In this document: piece after piece, positions 52,586-63,483 of the stretch
Layout of the letters: each line of letters opens with the position of its first letter
Position numbering within the stretch: the stretch's first letter is position 1
Origin: Candidatus Blochmanniella camponoti
Lineage (GTDB): Bacteria > Pseudomonadota > Gammaproteobacteria > Enterobacterales > Enterobacteriaceae
Direction: 5' to 3'
NCBI RefSeq assembly: GCF_023585825.1
Contig: NZ_CP097751.1
Span: 620,001-684,000, forward strand
DNA length: 64,000 nucleotides
Made by a program: the position numbers and the translations under genes
Notes under the pieces: model-generated
What the model saw: the letters and a program-made list of their open reading frames with translations, nothing else
Databases searched by the model: none
Told to the model about the DNA's origin: nothing

Positions 52586-53379
52586 AAATTACTTATAAAT
52601 TTATTTGTTAAAAATACAAAGTTTAAAAATTTAAATTAATTATTTTTTCTAAAATAATTTACATCTTTGCTATCAACTATAATTGATTGATTTCTATGCA
52701 ACCACAAGTCAATTTAAGTATTAAAATTTTTTAATTATTATTAACACATGGTTTTTTGTTCTTTGTTAACACAATATTTATAATGAGAATATTTAAATAA
52801 AATTTAAATCAAACTAATAACATTTTAAATGCAAAAAAATCAACAATTAATTATACAAAATATCAATATGTAGATTCTCAAATAACACATACTATAATTT
52901 TATTTTTTTTACATTAAAATTAAGCAAAATTACTACATATCAAAATATCTAAAAAATATTTATATATACTTATATTTTAATATAGTTGTTTTATAAAGAC
53001 TAATAAAAATTACTGAAATTAATTCAGCATATAAAATCTAATTGTACTTTGTTATATTTAAAAAAATTATTTATTGTGTACTGCATATTTCATAAAATTT
53101 TATAAAAATTAATCAACCTTAATTATTACATTTGCATACATGTAATATTGTTTATACATAAAATTAAACATTAATTTTATGTATAAACAATACGTAGTTA
53201 AATTTTAATTAATTTTATTAAAAACTGATTACATAATTTTAATTTTTATGCAAACAATATGCATCTTGCATACAAGACCAATATTAACCTTCTTATTGTA
53301 TATGCATTGATCATGCATTGTATATTCCATATTAATGAAATCATTATAAATCAACTTAAAAATAAATATGTAAATATTA
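52586..53379. other. Spacer yqgE-metK with a 22-bp stem
   Basis: No gene recognised in 794 nt of very AT-rich DNA; gshB, rsmE, endA and galP positions of E. coli collapse here. The main feature is the hairpin at 53146-53192. No match to glutathione synthetase motifs was seen. Confidence 0.6.
53146..53192. repeat. 22-bp perfect stem with 3-nt loop
   Basis: 53146-53167 is the exact reverse complement of 53171-53192, around the loop ACA. It lies about 190 nt downstream of the metK stop (metK is on the minus strand). Without a U-tract on the minus side it is not a typical terminator, but it could still end the metK transcript. Confidence 0.92.
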
Positions 53380-54549
53380 TTAAGGTGTACATTTCAAACC
53401 AGCCGCATCACGAAGAAGTTCCGCCTTATCAATTTTTTCCCAAGGAAAACATTCGCGACCAAAATGTCCATAAACAGCTGTTTCTTTGTAAATTGGTTTT
53501 AATAAATCTAACATAGCAATTAAACCATAAGGACGAAAATCAAAAAAATTTTTTATTAATTTTATTAAAATGTCATGTGATATTTTTTCTGTTCCAAAAG
53601 TTTCAATGCTCATAGAAATTGGATGTGGAACACCAATTGCATAGGACACTTGAAGCTCACAACGATCTGCTAATCCAGCCGCTACAATATTTTTAGCTAC
53701 ATATCTCGCTCCGTAAGCAGCTGAACGATCTACTTTTGATGGATCTTTTCCAGAAAAAGATCCGCCACCATGCCGACCTATACCTCCATAGGTATCTACA
53801 ATAATTTTTCTTCCAGTTAAACCACAATCACTAATAGGACCTCCGATAACAAAACGTCCTCCAGGATTGATAAGAAATATGGTGTTATTAGACAACCACT
53901 TGTTAGGTAGCACTGGTTTAATAATTTCTTCCATGGCAGCTTCTTTCAAATCTGTTAACTTTATATCATAAGCATGTTGAATAGACAAGACAACAGCGGT
54001 GATACCAATGATCTTGCCATTCTCATAAGCAACAGTTACTTGGCTTTTAGCATCTAATCCCAACCAAGGTAACACTCCACTTTTTCTCATTTGAGATTTT
54101 CTTTTAATCAAACGATGCGCATATGTTATCGGAGCAGGCATTAAAACATTAGTTTCATTAGTAGCATATCCAAACATTAATCCCTGATCACCTGCTCCTC
54201 GTTGCAATGTACTTGTATTACCTTGATCAATACTATATTGAATATCTGAAGATTGTTTATTAATTATACTCAATATTACGCAAGAATTTGCATCAAACCC
54301 CATATCTGAATGAACATAACCAATATCACGAATGGTATTTCTAGTGATTTCTTCCATATTTACCCAAGCAGTGGTAGTGATTTCCCCACCTATTATTACT
54401 ATACCTGTCTTAACATAAGTTTCACACGCAACGCGAGCTCTTGGATCCTGCGCTAAGATAGAATCCAATATAGCATCAGAAATTTGATCTGCAATTTTAT
54501 CCGGATGCCCTTCTGATACGGACTCAGATGTAAACGAATATTGCGACAT
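53380..54549 (-). CDS. metK: S-adenosylmethionine synthetase
   Basis: Makes SAM from methionine and ATP. It has 389 residues (E. coli 384). [16 protein letters not shown] at residue 10, [12 protein letters not shown], the ATP-binding [22 protein letters not shown] and [22 protein letters not shown] are complete. Supplies the methyl donor for ubiquinone and RNA methylation. AGGAT precedes the start. Confidence 0.98.
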   Translation of the reverse strand: MSQYSFTSESVSEGHPDKIADQISDAILDSILAQDPRARVACETYVKTGIVIIGGEITTTAWVNMEEITRNTIRDIGYVHSDMGFDANSCVILSIINKQSSDIQYSIDQGNTSTLQRGAGDQGLMFGYATNETNVLMPAPITYAHRLIKRKSQMRKSGVLPWLGLDAKSQVTVAYENGKIIGITAVVLSIQHAYDIKLTDLKEAAMEEIIKPVLPNKWLSNNTIFLINPGGRFVIGGPISDCGLTGRKIIVDTYGGIGRHGGGSFSGKDPSKVDRSAAYGARYVAKNIVAAGLADRCELQVSYAIGVPHPISMSIETFGTEKISHDILIKLIKNFFDFRPYGLIAMLDLLKPIYKETAVYGHFGRECFPWEKIDKAELLRDAAGLKCTP

Positions 54550-55298
54550 TTTAATATCCTTTTAGTATAAAGTTTACGATTTACATTAGTATGACCCAAT
54601 ATAGGTATAGTAAATTTATTTGAGTTAATCATATGTATAAAATTATTTTACATAAATCACTAACATATCATATTTCCTTTTTATATTTAATAATAATTTA
54701 ATATTATTAAATTTATATATTAAATATTGATAAAGTAGCTATATTAGCTATTAATAGATTGTGATCAAAATTTGCTACAAATATGCCTGTTTCTAATACT
54801 TTTCATCTGATACTTATACAAGTATCACTATTAATTTAATTTTTTTATGTACTTATTTATTTATATTATTGAATCATGTTTTTAATTAATTTATTAAACA
54901 GTAAAGTTATCCATTTAATATTATTGTGTATATAAATTTAAAAATTCTGACGATATTCAATCCTTATACAAACCAAATATCTTATTTATTCATTTTTATA
55001 ATAAGATGTTTGCATTTTATGTTGTAAAAAATAATTAAATTAAAAAATAAATAGAAATAAGCTTTATTTGTAATTTATTTACTATGTAGATATCACTCTC
55101 ATTTTGAGTGCAGGTTTATTTGAATATATTTCTAGAAATTTTTTAAATTTGAGAAACTTGTTTGACTGCAACTGTGTCGACCGACTATATAAAAAATTTT
55201 TAGAAATATCAATTTATACAAACATTCTATTTAATTTTATTCAACTATATATTCTATATAGTAGACTGTTTATAAAATTAATTAAATAAAGAAAACAC
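54550..55298. other. Divergent spacer metK-speB with possible speA trace
   Basis: No intact gene in 749 nt. The frame at about 55103-55140 reads ILSAGLFEYIS, resembling the end of E. coli arginine decarboxylase SpeA (FEAGLYGYTYLEDE), and lies just where the end of speA should be relative to speB. The match is short, so this is only a suggestion. A small stem CTATATA-TTC-TATATAG lies at 55245-55261. Confidence 0.4.
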
Positions 55299-56226
55299 AT
55301 GAATACTTTAAAATTATAAAAATGATAACTCCTTATTTTCAAATTCCTTTGGGTTTTTACGATTTCCATTAGAATTCGATCCTTATAATAGTAATAGTAG
55401 TGATTGGGTAATTACTGGGGTTCCTTTTGATATGGCTACTTCTGATCGCTCAGGAAGTAGATTTGGACCAACCGCCACTAGACAAGCATCTATTAATTTA
55501 GCCTGGGAACATTTTCGTTGGCCTTGGAGCGTGAATATACGCAAGAATTTACACATAGTTGACTGTGGAGACTTAATATACAAATCTGGAGACATACAAG
55601 ATTTCACCAGTTCTCTATAAACCCATGCTGAAAATTTACTAATGTCTGAAAAAAAATGTTATCATTTGGAAGTGATCATTATATCATATTACCTATATTA
55701 CGCGTGTATGCAAAATTTTTGGAAAAATAGCAATAATACACTTTGATGCACATGTAGATTATTATGATAACGATAGTAAATATGATCATGGTGTTGTAAT
55801 ATTACATGTTCTTAATGAAAAATTAATAGATCCTGTACATTCCATACAAATTGGTATTCGTATCGAATACAAAAAATGTTTCGGATTTACAGTTCTGGAT
55901 GTAGAGTATATTAAGGATACTAACATTGATGTTATCATCAATAAAATAACATCAATTGCACAATCCTTTCCAATATATTTAACTTTCGATATTGATTGTT
56001 TGGATTCAGCTATAGCGCCTGGTACTGGGGCGCCAGTAATTGGAGGATTAACAAGTTACCGTGTATTAAAATTAATACGCGGTTTTCAACATTTAAATAT
56101 TATGGGTATTGATTTAGTAGAGGTAGCTCCGGATTACGATTGCGCACAAATTACTGCTTTAGCAGCGGCTACAATACAATAGGGTTAGAAATGCTTTATA
56201 CTCAAGTGAAATCAAAGAAGCATTAA
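55299..56226 (+). pseudogene. speB: Agmatinase, recently inactivated
   Basis: Agmatinase turns agmatine into putrescine and urea. Starting at ATG 55299 (MNTL), the sequence matches E. coli SpeB almost throughout, but needs frame changes near 55313, 55650, 55730 and 56175, and has an in-frame TAA at 55618 in place of the Gln of EKLQAHAE. The metal-binding motifs are still legible: GSDHYIILP, IIHFDAHVDYY and TFDIDCLDSAIAPGTGAPVIGG, and the C-terminal LEMLYTQVKSKKH. Such well-kept sequence with several lesions indicates recent loss. Confidence 0.93.
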
Positions 56227-56720
56227 AAATTAATTTAGTATGTTATTCAGTAAATAAACACTGTAATTAATCACACAAAAAATAACATCGCATATAGAAT
56301 TGATACTATATTCAAATGCTTAATACTGCATCAAATCAACAATACTTATAATATTAGTTACGTAACATGTTAAATGATTATATGATTACAACACTACATT
56401 CATAAATGATTTATAAATCAGATTGTTATTAAGTAATCAGCACCTTATACTCCCATAAGACATTACATGTTTCCTAATGCATGTTAACATTGTTCAGTAT
56501 ATAGTAACTGTTTACAATACGTTATTTTTTTAGAGTTTCTATGTTATTAATTAATTATTTTGAAAAATTAAATTTATTTTAAGTTATATATTATTTATTT
56601 TATTCAGTTGTTAACTAGTAAACTAAACTAAAAATAGTGATATGTAGATAAATAAAAATATTTATTATCATCAATATATATGACTATCTATATTGCTTCA
56701 TATTTGAAAGGTTACCTATC
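56227..56720. other. Spacer speB-pgk
   Basis: No gene is seen in 494 AT-rich nt; tktA and epd of E. coli are missing from this place. The pgk promoter should lie here; GAAAGG at 56706-56711 is its ribosome-binding site. Confidence 0.5.
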
Positions 56721-57905
56721 ATGACTATGATCAAAATAACTGATTTAGACCTAACGGGTAAACGTGTTTTAATTCGTTCTGATTTAAACGTACCTGTTAA
56801 AAATGGAGTCATTACTTCTAATAGAAAAATTCATGCATCATTACCTACTATTAAATTGGCTTTAAAGAAAAGTAAACATGTTATGGTAACTTCTCATCTG
56901 GGTCGACCAATAGAAGGAGAATATAATGCTCAATTTTCCTTACAGCCCGTGGTTGAATATTTAAAAAAACAATTGATTAATCGATATGTCAAAGAAGTGC
57001 GTCTAGTTAAAGATTATTTAGAGGGAGTAAACTTTATGGAAGGAGAGCTGTTAGTTTTAGAAAATGTGCGGTTTAATAAAGGAGAAAAAAAAGATGATGA
57101 GATATTATCAAAAAAATACGCCATGTTATGCGATGTATTTATTATGGATGCGTTTGGTAGTGCTCATCGTACACAGGCGTCTACGCATGGTATAGGTAAA
57201 TTTGTTTCTTCAGCTTGTTCTGGGCTTTTATTGCAAAAAGAACTAGAAGCTTTAGGAAAAGCCTTATGCAATCCTATGAGACCAATGGTTGCAATAGTTG
57301 GAGGGTCTAAAGTATCTACTAAATTGATTGTTTTAGATTCTTTATCAAAAGTTGCAGATTATTTGATAGTAGGAGGAGGTATTGCAAATACCTTTTTAGC
57401 AGCTCAAGGTAAAAAAGTAGGTAAATCCTTATATGAAGAAGAACTTATACCTACAGCAAAACGTCTTTTAGAAAATTGTGATATACCTATTCTTACTGAT
57501 GTACGAGTAAGTACAGAATTTTCTGAAACTGCTCCAGTCACTATGAAAGCTATAATTGATATTAAAGATGATGAGCAAATTCTTGATTTAGGTGACGAAT
57601 CTATTACTCGAATATTAGATATTTTAAATTGTGCTAAAACTATTCTTTGGAACGGTCCTATTGGAGTATTTGAATTTCCAAATTTCAGAAAAGGCACGGA
57701 AATGATATCTCATGCTATTGCTAAAAGTAATGCTTTTTCTATCGTTGGAGGCGGTGATACTTTAATGGCTATTGATTTATTTGATATTTCTGATCAAATT
57801 TCTTATATTTCTACTGGAGGTGGAGCTTTTTTAGAATTCATTGAAGGTAAAACATTTCCATCAGTAAAAATGCTTGAAAAACATGCTTTAAATAATATAA
57901 ATTAA
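56721..57905 (+). CDS. pgk: Phosphoglycerate kinase
   Basis: Transfers phosphate from 1,3-bisphosphoglycerate to ADP in glycolysis. It has 394 residues (E. coli 387). [14 protein letters not shown] near residue 16, [20 protein letters not shown] and the nucleotide-binding GGGDTL with [16 protein letters not shown] end are present. Followed 55 nt later by the fbaA region, as in E. coli. Confidence 0.98.
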   Translation: MTMIKITDLDLTGKRVLIRSDLNVPVKNGVITSNRKIHASLPTIKLALKKSKHVMVTSHLGRPIEGEYNAQFSLQPVVEYLKKQLINRYVKEVRLVKDYLEGVNFMEGELLVLENVRFNKGEKKDDEILSKKYAMLCDVFIMDAFGSAHRTQASTHGIGKFVSSACSGLLLQKELEALGKALCNPMRPMVAIVGGSKVSTKLIVLDSLSKVADYLIVGGGIANTFLAAQGKKVGKSLYEEELIPTAKRLLENCDIPILTDVRVSTEFSETAPVTMKAIIDIKDDEQILDLGDESITRILDILNCAKTILWNGPIGVFEFPNFRKGTEMISHAIAKSNAFSIVGGGDTLMAIDLFDISDQISYISTGGGAFLEFIEGKTFPSVKMLEKHALNNIN

Positions 57906-57987
57906 CCAGTATTATACATGAACAATACATACAACTATATTTAAATAGTCTTGTCGATGTATGCTTTCATTAACAACAGAAGAAAAT

Positions 57988-59070
57988 ATGACTAAGATCC
58001 TCGATTTTATAAAACCAGGCGTAGTTACTGGAAACAATGTACAGAAAATATTTGATTTTGCAAAAAAAAACAATTTTGCTTTACCAGCGGTAAACTGTAT
58101 AGGAATGGATTCAATTAATGCTGCATTAGAATCTGCAGTTAATATGCAGTCTCCTATTATTTTACAGTTTTCTAAAAAAGGATCTGCTTTCATGGCAGGA
58201 TATGGTTTAAATAGTGATAAAAATGATCATAATACAGCAGTATTAGGAGCTATCTCTGGTAGTCGACATGTACATCACATTTCTAAACATTATGGTATTC
58301 CTGTTATTTTACATACTGATCATTGTACTAAAAAAAATTTGCCTTGGATTAATGCTCTATTAGATTTAGGTACAAAGCATTTTTATGAAACTGGTAGTCC
58401 ATTATTTTCATCCCATATGATTGATTTATCTGAAGAATCTTTAAAAGAAAATATAGAAATTAGCTCACAGTATCTAAGTCGTATGCACAAATTAAATATG
58501 ACTTTAGAAATAGAATTAGGTTGCACCGGAGGAGAAGAAGATGGTATAGATCACCATCATTTGGATCATTCACTTTTATATACGAACCCAGAAGATATAA
58601 CTTATGCTTATGAAAAATTACATATTATCAGTCCTCGATTTATTATAGCTGCATCATTTGGCAATGTACATGGTGTATATAAACCAGGAAACATACGATT
58701 AGATCCAAAAATTCTTCAAAAATCACAAAAATACGTTTCTAATAAATTTGGATTACCTGACAATTTTTTAAATTTAGTATTTCACGGAGGATCTGGATCT
58801 ACAGAAGAAGAAATTAAAGAAGCTATCAGTTACGGTGTTGTAAAAATGAACATTGACACTGATATACAGTGGGCTACTTGGGAAGGTATTTTAAAATACT
58901 ACCAACATAATAAAAGTTTTCTTCAAACTCAATTAGGTAATCCATATGGAAACGATCAACCAAATAAAAAATTTTATGACCCACGCATCTGGATTCGTGC
59001 AGGACAAAAATCAATGGTTAAGTATTTAGAAAAAATATTTTACACTTTAAATGCTGTTAATATTTTGTAA
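57988..59070 (+). CDS. fbaA: Class II fructose-bisphosphate aldolase
   Basis: Zinc-dependent cleavage of fructose 1,6-bisphosphate. From ATG 57988 it has 360 residues (E. coli 359); an in-frame ATG at 57961 adds nine residues not seen in the family. The zinc ligands lie in ILHTDHC, NVHGVYKPG and VFHGGSGST, and GCTGGEEDG is conserved. AGAAGA precedes the start. A poly(A) run of nine lies at 58072-58080. Confidence 0.97.
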   Translation: MTKILDFIKPGVVTGNNVQKIFDFAKKNNFALPAVNCIGMDSINAALESAVNMQSPIILQFSKKGSAFMAGYGLNSDKNDHNTAVLGAISGSRHVHHISKHYGIPVILHTDHCTKKNLPWINALLDLGTKHFYETGSPLFSSHMIDLSEESLKENIEISSQYLSRMHKLNMTLEIELGCTGGEEDGIDHHHLDHSLLYTNPEDITYAYEKLHIISPRFIIAASFGNVHGVYKPGNIRLDPKILQKSQKYVSNKFGLPDNFLNLVFHGGSGSTEEEIKEAISYGVVKMNIDTDIQWATWEGILKYYQHNKSFLQTQLGNPYGNDQPNKKFYDPRIWIRAGQKSMVKYLEKIFYTLNAVNIL

Positions 59071-59409
59071 AATAATTTTTTAATAACAAATTATAATGTA
59101 TTAGATCAGATTCGTATATCGAATATCATTCGAATTATATGAAATTAAATTTGATGAATATTATTAATATTATGATTACGACAAGTAAGATTTAATTAAA
59201 TTTCAATATAAATAAATCTTAAAATCTGTTTCTTGTTTATGGAGTGCAATGCCTACATGAATCATAAAAATTATCTAATGTATGGTTTTAATTCCCATTG
59301 AATATCGTTTTTTGATCTATATAAAACGAAAATTATTATCAAACATCAATAATAATAGATCAAATTCGTGTGCACTAATTATATAATATACGTATTGTAT
59401 AGGTGTTAT
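59071..59409. other. Spacer fbaA-rpiA
   Basis: Nothing recognised in 339 nt of AT-rich DNA; E. coli has mscS, argO and others here. TAGGTG just before ATG 59410 serves as a ribosome-binding site. Confidence 0.45.
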
Positions 59410-60066
59410 ATGGTACAAAATAAATTAAAAAAATCAGTAGGTTGGGCGGCTTTAAAATATATTCAATCTAGCAGAATTATAGGAGTAGGAACAGGTTCTA
59501 CTGTTACATATTTTATTGAAGCACTAAATAGTATAAAGGAAAAAATAGAAGGCGTGGTTTCCAGTTCAAATTATTCATCTAATCAATTAAAAAAAATAGG
59601 TATTCCTCTATGTAATCTTAATAGCTTACACGAATTAGATGTATATGTTGACAGTGCAGATGAAATTGATTCACATATGCAAATGATTAAAGGTAAGGGT
59701 GGAGCCTTGACCAAAGAAAAAATTATTGCTGCTGCAGCTAAAACATTTATTTGTATCGTTGACAGCAGTAAACAAGTAAATATATTAGGACGCGGTCCTT
59801 TGCCAATAGAAGTCATTCCTATGGCTCGCTCATTAGTAGCAAGAGAATTAGTGCGTTTAGGTGGTTTACCAGAATATCGACATAATGTAATTACTGATAA
59901 TGGTAATAACATCTTAGACGTATATAACATGAAGATTATAAATGCGTCGTTATTAGAAACAAAAATTAATAATATTCCAGGAGTAGTGAGTGTTGGTATA
60001 TTCGCGAAAAGACGAGCAGATATAGTATTAATTGGAACAAGAGAAGGTATAAAAATAATTAAATAA
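59410..60066 (+). CDS. rpiA: Ribose-5-phosphate isomerase A
   Basis: Interconverts ribose 5-phosphate and ribulose 5-phosphate in the pentose phosphate pathway. From ATG 59410 it has 218 residues (E. coli 219), starting [38 protein letters not shown] (catalytic Asp) and [12 protein letters not shown] (catalytic Glu/Lys) are intact. An upstream in-frame start at 59368 would add residues without counterpart. Confidence 0.97.
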   Translation: MVQNKLKKSVGWAALKYIQSSRIIGVGTGSTVTYFIEALNSIKEKIEGVVSSSNYSSNQLKKIGIPLCNLNSLHELDVYVDSADEIDSHMQMIKGKGGALTKEKIIAAAAKTFICIVDSSKQVNILGRGPLPIEVIPMARSLVARELVRLGGLPEYRHNVITDNGNNILDVYNMKIINASLLETKINNIPGVVSVGIFAKRRADIVLIGTREGIKIIK

Positions 60067-60305
60067 ATCTTTTTTTCTATTCTAATAAAAATCAAGTTTG
60101 AACAATATAAAACTAAAAATGACTGACAATTTATATGGCAGTATAAATCAATATATTTTTATATATGATCATTATTAAGATTTCTTGATAATAAATGCGC
60201 ATTACTTAATATTAATTGCTGAGAATACAGCAAACTATCCGTATTCAAAAAATGTTATTATCACAGAACTAAATATTACAAACAACATGCCCTCCAAAGT
60301 ATTGT

Positions 60306-60917
60306 TTAATGAGTATCTACAATCAAATGATAAGATGGAGTGATAATTTCTGGTAATATTATATCCCATGTTTCTATAGGAAGCAATTGGGTAGGTATTC
60401 TTTGAAAATCATGTGCTAATCCTATAGGTATATAATTGCTTTGATGTTTCCAGTTTTGTAAAGTTCTATCATAAAAACCACCACCCATGCCTAATCGATT
60501 GCCACTAGTATCAAATGCGACTAATGGAACAAATATAACATCTATTTTTTCTATAGGAATAACAGAACGAGCATTCCATTTCGGTTCATATATATTTAAA
60601 TGATTGCATATAAGAGGTGTTGAAAATGTATATCGTGCAAATAGTAAGCATGTGGATCCTGAATCAGGCAGAATCGGTAAATATATCTGTTTATGCATCA
60701 ATAACAAAGCTCTAATGAGCAAAGCAGTATTTATTTCTCCATCAAAAGCAATAAACACCGCTATACGCGTTGATCTATGCATATGATTTATAGTCATAAT
60801 TTTGTTAGTTATTAATTGCGCCGCTGTATATTGTTCTTGAAACGTTAAAGTTCTACGTATACTTCGTATATACATACGAAGAAATTTTCTGTATGATTTT
60901 TTGTCATCAACATACAT
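60306..60917 (-). CDS. fau: 5-Formyltetrahydrofolate cyclo-ligase
   Basis: Converts 5-formyl-THF to methenyl-THF with ATP. It has 203 residues (E. coli YgfA/Fau about 182-200 depending on the start). The N-terminal KKSYRKFLRMYIRSIRR matches the family, and the ATP-site signature is GNRLGMGGGFYDRTL near residue 140. It is downstream of zapA, as in E. coli, but without recognisable 6S RNA between them. Confidence 0.93.
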   Translation of the reverse strand: MYVDDKKSYRKFLRMYIRSIRRTLTFQEQYTAAQLITNKIMTINHMHRSTRIAVFIAFDGEINTALLIRALLLMHKQIYLPILPDSGSTCLLFARYTFSTPLICNHLNIYEPKWNARSVIPIEKIDVIFVPLVAFDTSGNRLGMGGGFYDRTLQNWKHQSNYIPIGLAHDFQRIPTQLLPIETWDIILPEIITPSYHLIVDTH

Positions 60918-61061
60918 ATTAGATTGAATTCATTGATATGAATACAGCATATTTATACGCTGTTTGTCCTAAAAATAGTGTTAACTACTATGTTTGCCTA
61001 TTTACATTCATTATTCTGACGATCTTATTATGTTTACACACAAAATATATGATATAATAAT

Positions 61062-61406
61062 TTATGCGTGTTCAGAGCATTCCAGTGATCTATTAGCATG
61101 ATCAGTAATATGAGTATGTGCAAGTAAGGCTTTTTCGATAGTTTGTTGCAATAAAAGAATATGTTTTTCAATGTTGGCTGCATATTCACGCGTTTTTAAT
61201 TTTTCCTGAGTTAATTCATGGCATATATTTAAAGCGGCTATAAATACTAATTGTTCAGCATTAGTTACCCTTGTTCTAATTTTTAAATCCTGCAAACGTT
61301 GAGTTAAATCCTCTACTGCCTTATTTAAAGCATCCTGTTGTTGAGGCGGACAATTGATACGTAGTGTTCGACCGAAAATTTGAATATCTATTGGTTGTTC
61401 AGGCAT
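61062..61406 (-). CDS. zapA: Cell division protein ZapA
   Basis: Cross-links and stabilises FtsZ filaments at the Z ring. It has 114 residues (E. coli 109). [23 protein letters not shown] and [28 protein letters not shown] match the globular domain, followed by a coiled coil. TTCCAGGAAAG lies just before the ATG. Confidence 0.96.
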   Translation of the reverse strand: MPEQPIDIQIFGRTLRINCPPQQQDALNKAVEDLTQRLQDLKIRTRVTNAEQLVFIAALNICHELTQEKLKTREYAANIEKHILLLQQTIEKALLAHTHITDHANRSLECSEHA

Positions 61407-62270
61407 ATTTCTTTCCTGGAAATTATAATTTATTTATATTTTTCAATGATTATACAATACAGTAATAATTACTATAATGGTTACACACATATACAAAAAT
61501 TTTGTTTTGTATATGAATACTTGATTAAAAAAATCATAAAAATCATTATGTTATTTTAAACACATTCAATGATTAATAATCATTTAATATGTAAAAATAT
61601 TTAAATGTAAAAAAATATCTTACATAAAAATATAATTAATCTGCAATTTAAGTGTAGTAAAATTAAAAATTGGATATTTCAATAAGTTTATAGAATATTT
61701 TTGTAGTCCATAAGTATATTATGTATCATCTGTATGATTAAATTATTTTAAAACCATATGAATTTTAAAATAGTATATTGAATATGCATATTCAATATAC
61801 TGAAAAACCACTTAATTTTATTATAAAAATAGGTTTATTTGCCATAAACACTAACAATACTGAAATTATATTGCAGTAAATGCTGATATCTTTATAATTG
61901 TCATATAATGAAATAAACATATCCCGTATCTTATAATAAATAAGAATTATTGCAATTAGATTTAATGTAATTGTTCATAATAAATAGAAAATGCAAAAAT
62001 ATTTCGATATACGTATCAAACTCATATTGCAGTTAACTGTAAATATACTTTATTTAATCGGTGAATTAATTCTACAAAGATGTTTGCATATTGCGTTTTT
62101 TATTGTTATATAGTTATCTAACTTATGTTAAGATATTAAACTAAAATAAATTAAATTATAAAAATATATAATACTAATATTTTCAAAAATTAAGTCTGAT
62201 TGTATTAATTCATATACTATATTTTTTTCGATATTAAAATTTTTTATATTCATACGTTAGCTAATAATCG
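61407..62270. other. Divergent spacer zapA-ubiH with 30-bp palindrome
   Basis: No gene recognised in 864 nt; ygfB and pepP of E. coli are missing. The strong feature is the palindrome at 61772. Promoters for zapA and ubiH must lie here but cannot be singled out. Confidence 0.6.
61772..61801. repeat. 30-bp perfect palindrome
   Basis: 61772-61786 is the exact reverse complement of 61787-61801, with no spacer, centred on ATGCAT. It lies in the zapA-ubiH spacer, 470 nt from ubiH. It may be a cruciform, a protein-binding site or an RNA hairpin. Confidence 0.9.
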
Positions 62271-63461
62271 ATGTCTATTGTTATAAATGGTGGAGGAATG
62301 ACAGGCGCAATACTAGCCTTAATGTTATCTAAATTGACAAAAGGGGATTTAGAAATCTCCTTGATAGAGCAACATTCTCCTTATTGTTATGATACAAAAT
62401 TGTCCTCAAATGCATACCCACCTCATGTAATAGCTTTATCGCGAGGCGCTTATTTTGAGTTAATACGAATTAATATGGCTCCAATTCTATCTTCTTGCTC
62501 CACCATTATAAAACAAGTAGAAGTTAGTGAATATCATCGGTTGAATAAAATATTCATTGATGCTCAAGACTATCAATTATCAGAATTAGGTTATGTTATC
62601 GAATTAAATATTTTTAGAAAGAAATTGTTTGATTTTTTATATAATAAATCTACTGTAACTGTATATTGCCCAGCAACTTTAAAAAAAATTAAACGCGAAA
62701 AAAAAAATAACATAATTGTTTTAAATAATGATCATCGAATAGTTTCAAAATTAATGGTAGCGGCAGATGGCGCTGATTCAACACTCGCTGCCAATTGCGG
62801 TATGCAATGGTTCAGGTGGAATTATCAACAAATTGCTGTAGTTTCTATAATTACTACTGAAATACCTCATTTTGGAAGAGCTTTTGAAAAATTTACAGAG
62901 TACGGACCGTTAGCCATATTACCTATGGCTAACGATTTTAGTTTTTTAATTTGGTGTATTTCTGATAAGCAAAAAAAAGAGGTATCTACATGGAATAAGG
63001 ATAAATTTTCTCAAGAATTGCAAAATGTATTCGGATGGAAATTAGGAAAAATTTTGAATATAGGAAAGAGATATTTTTACGATCTTTGGTTAACGCGGGC
63101 TAATAGCCATATTAGCCACAGATTGGCATTAGTCGGAAATGCGGCACAAAATTTACATCCTATTGCTGGACAAGGATTTAATCTTGGATTGCGTGACATT
63201 GTAGTGTTATCAAAAATAGTGACACAAGCATTATATCAGAATTTAGATATTGGAGACTATTCTGTGTTAAATAGATACCAAAATCATAGATATTTAGATC
63301 AACGTAGGACCATTAAAATCACCGATGGATTAGTGCGTCTATTTAGCAATCATTACTTGCCGTTCATTATTGCTCGAAATATGGGTTTATTTTTTGTTAA
63401 CTATAGTGCCTTTCTAAGACGTCTTTTAGTAAGTGCAATATTAAATTGGAAAACAAATTAA
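62271..63461 (+). CDS. ubiH: 2-Octaprenyl-6-methoxyphenol hydroxylase
   Basis: A FAD monooxygenase of ubiquinone synthesis. It has 396 residues (E. coli 392). The FAD Rossmann motif INGGGMTGAILAL is at the N-terminus, the DG motif is VAADGADST near residue 165, and GNAAQNLHPIAGQGFNLGLRD near residue 290 binds the ribityl chain. A poly(A) run of ten lies at 62698-62707. Ubiquinone made here is the substrate of the Cyo oxidase. In E. coli the order is likewise ubiH-ubiI. Confidence 0.96.
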   Translation: MSIVINGGGMTGAILALMLSKLTKGDLEISLIEQHSPYCYDTKLSSNAYPPHVIALSRGAYFELIRINMAPILSSCSTIIKQVEVSEYHRLNKIFIDAQDYQLSELGYVIELNIFRKKLFDFLYNKSTVTVYCPATLKKIKREKKNNIIVLNNDHRIVSKLMVAADGADSTLAANCGMQWFRWNYQQIAVVSIITTEIPHFGRAFEKFTEYGPLAILPMANDFSFLIWCISDKQKKEVSTWNKDKFSQELQNVFGWKLGKILNIGKRYFYDLWLTRANSHISHRLALVGNAAQNLHPIAGQGFNLGLRDIVVLSKIVTQALYQNLDIGDYSVLNRYQNHRYLDQRRTIKITDGLVRLFSNHYLPFIIARNMGLFFVNYSAFLRRLLVSAILNWKTN

Positions 63462-63483
63462 TTTTATTTAAATAAATAATAAT

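Noticed and set aside
53259..53516. 85-codon plus-strand frame overlapping metK
   Set aside because: Its second half is antisense to the conserved end of metK and the first half is random AT-rich sequence.
55104..55289. 61-codon frame before speB
   Set aside because: Leucine/phenylalanine-rich and typical of random AT-rich DNA; considered only as a possible speA trace.
60918..61061. 6S RNA expected between zapA and fau
   Set aside because: The spacer is only 144 nt and shows neither the 6S closing stem nor its central bubble; only a small ACAGC/GCTGT stem is present.
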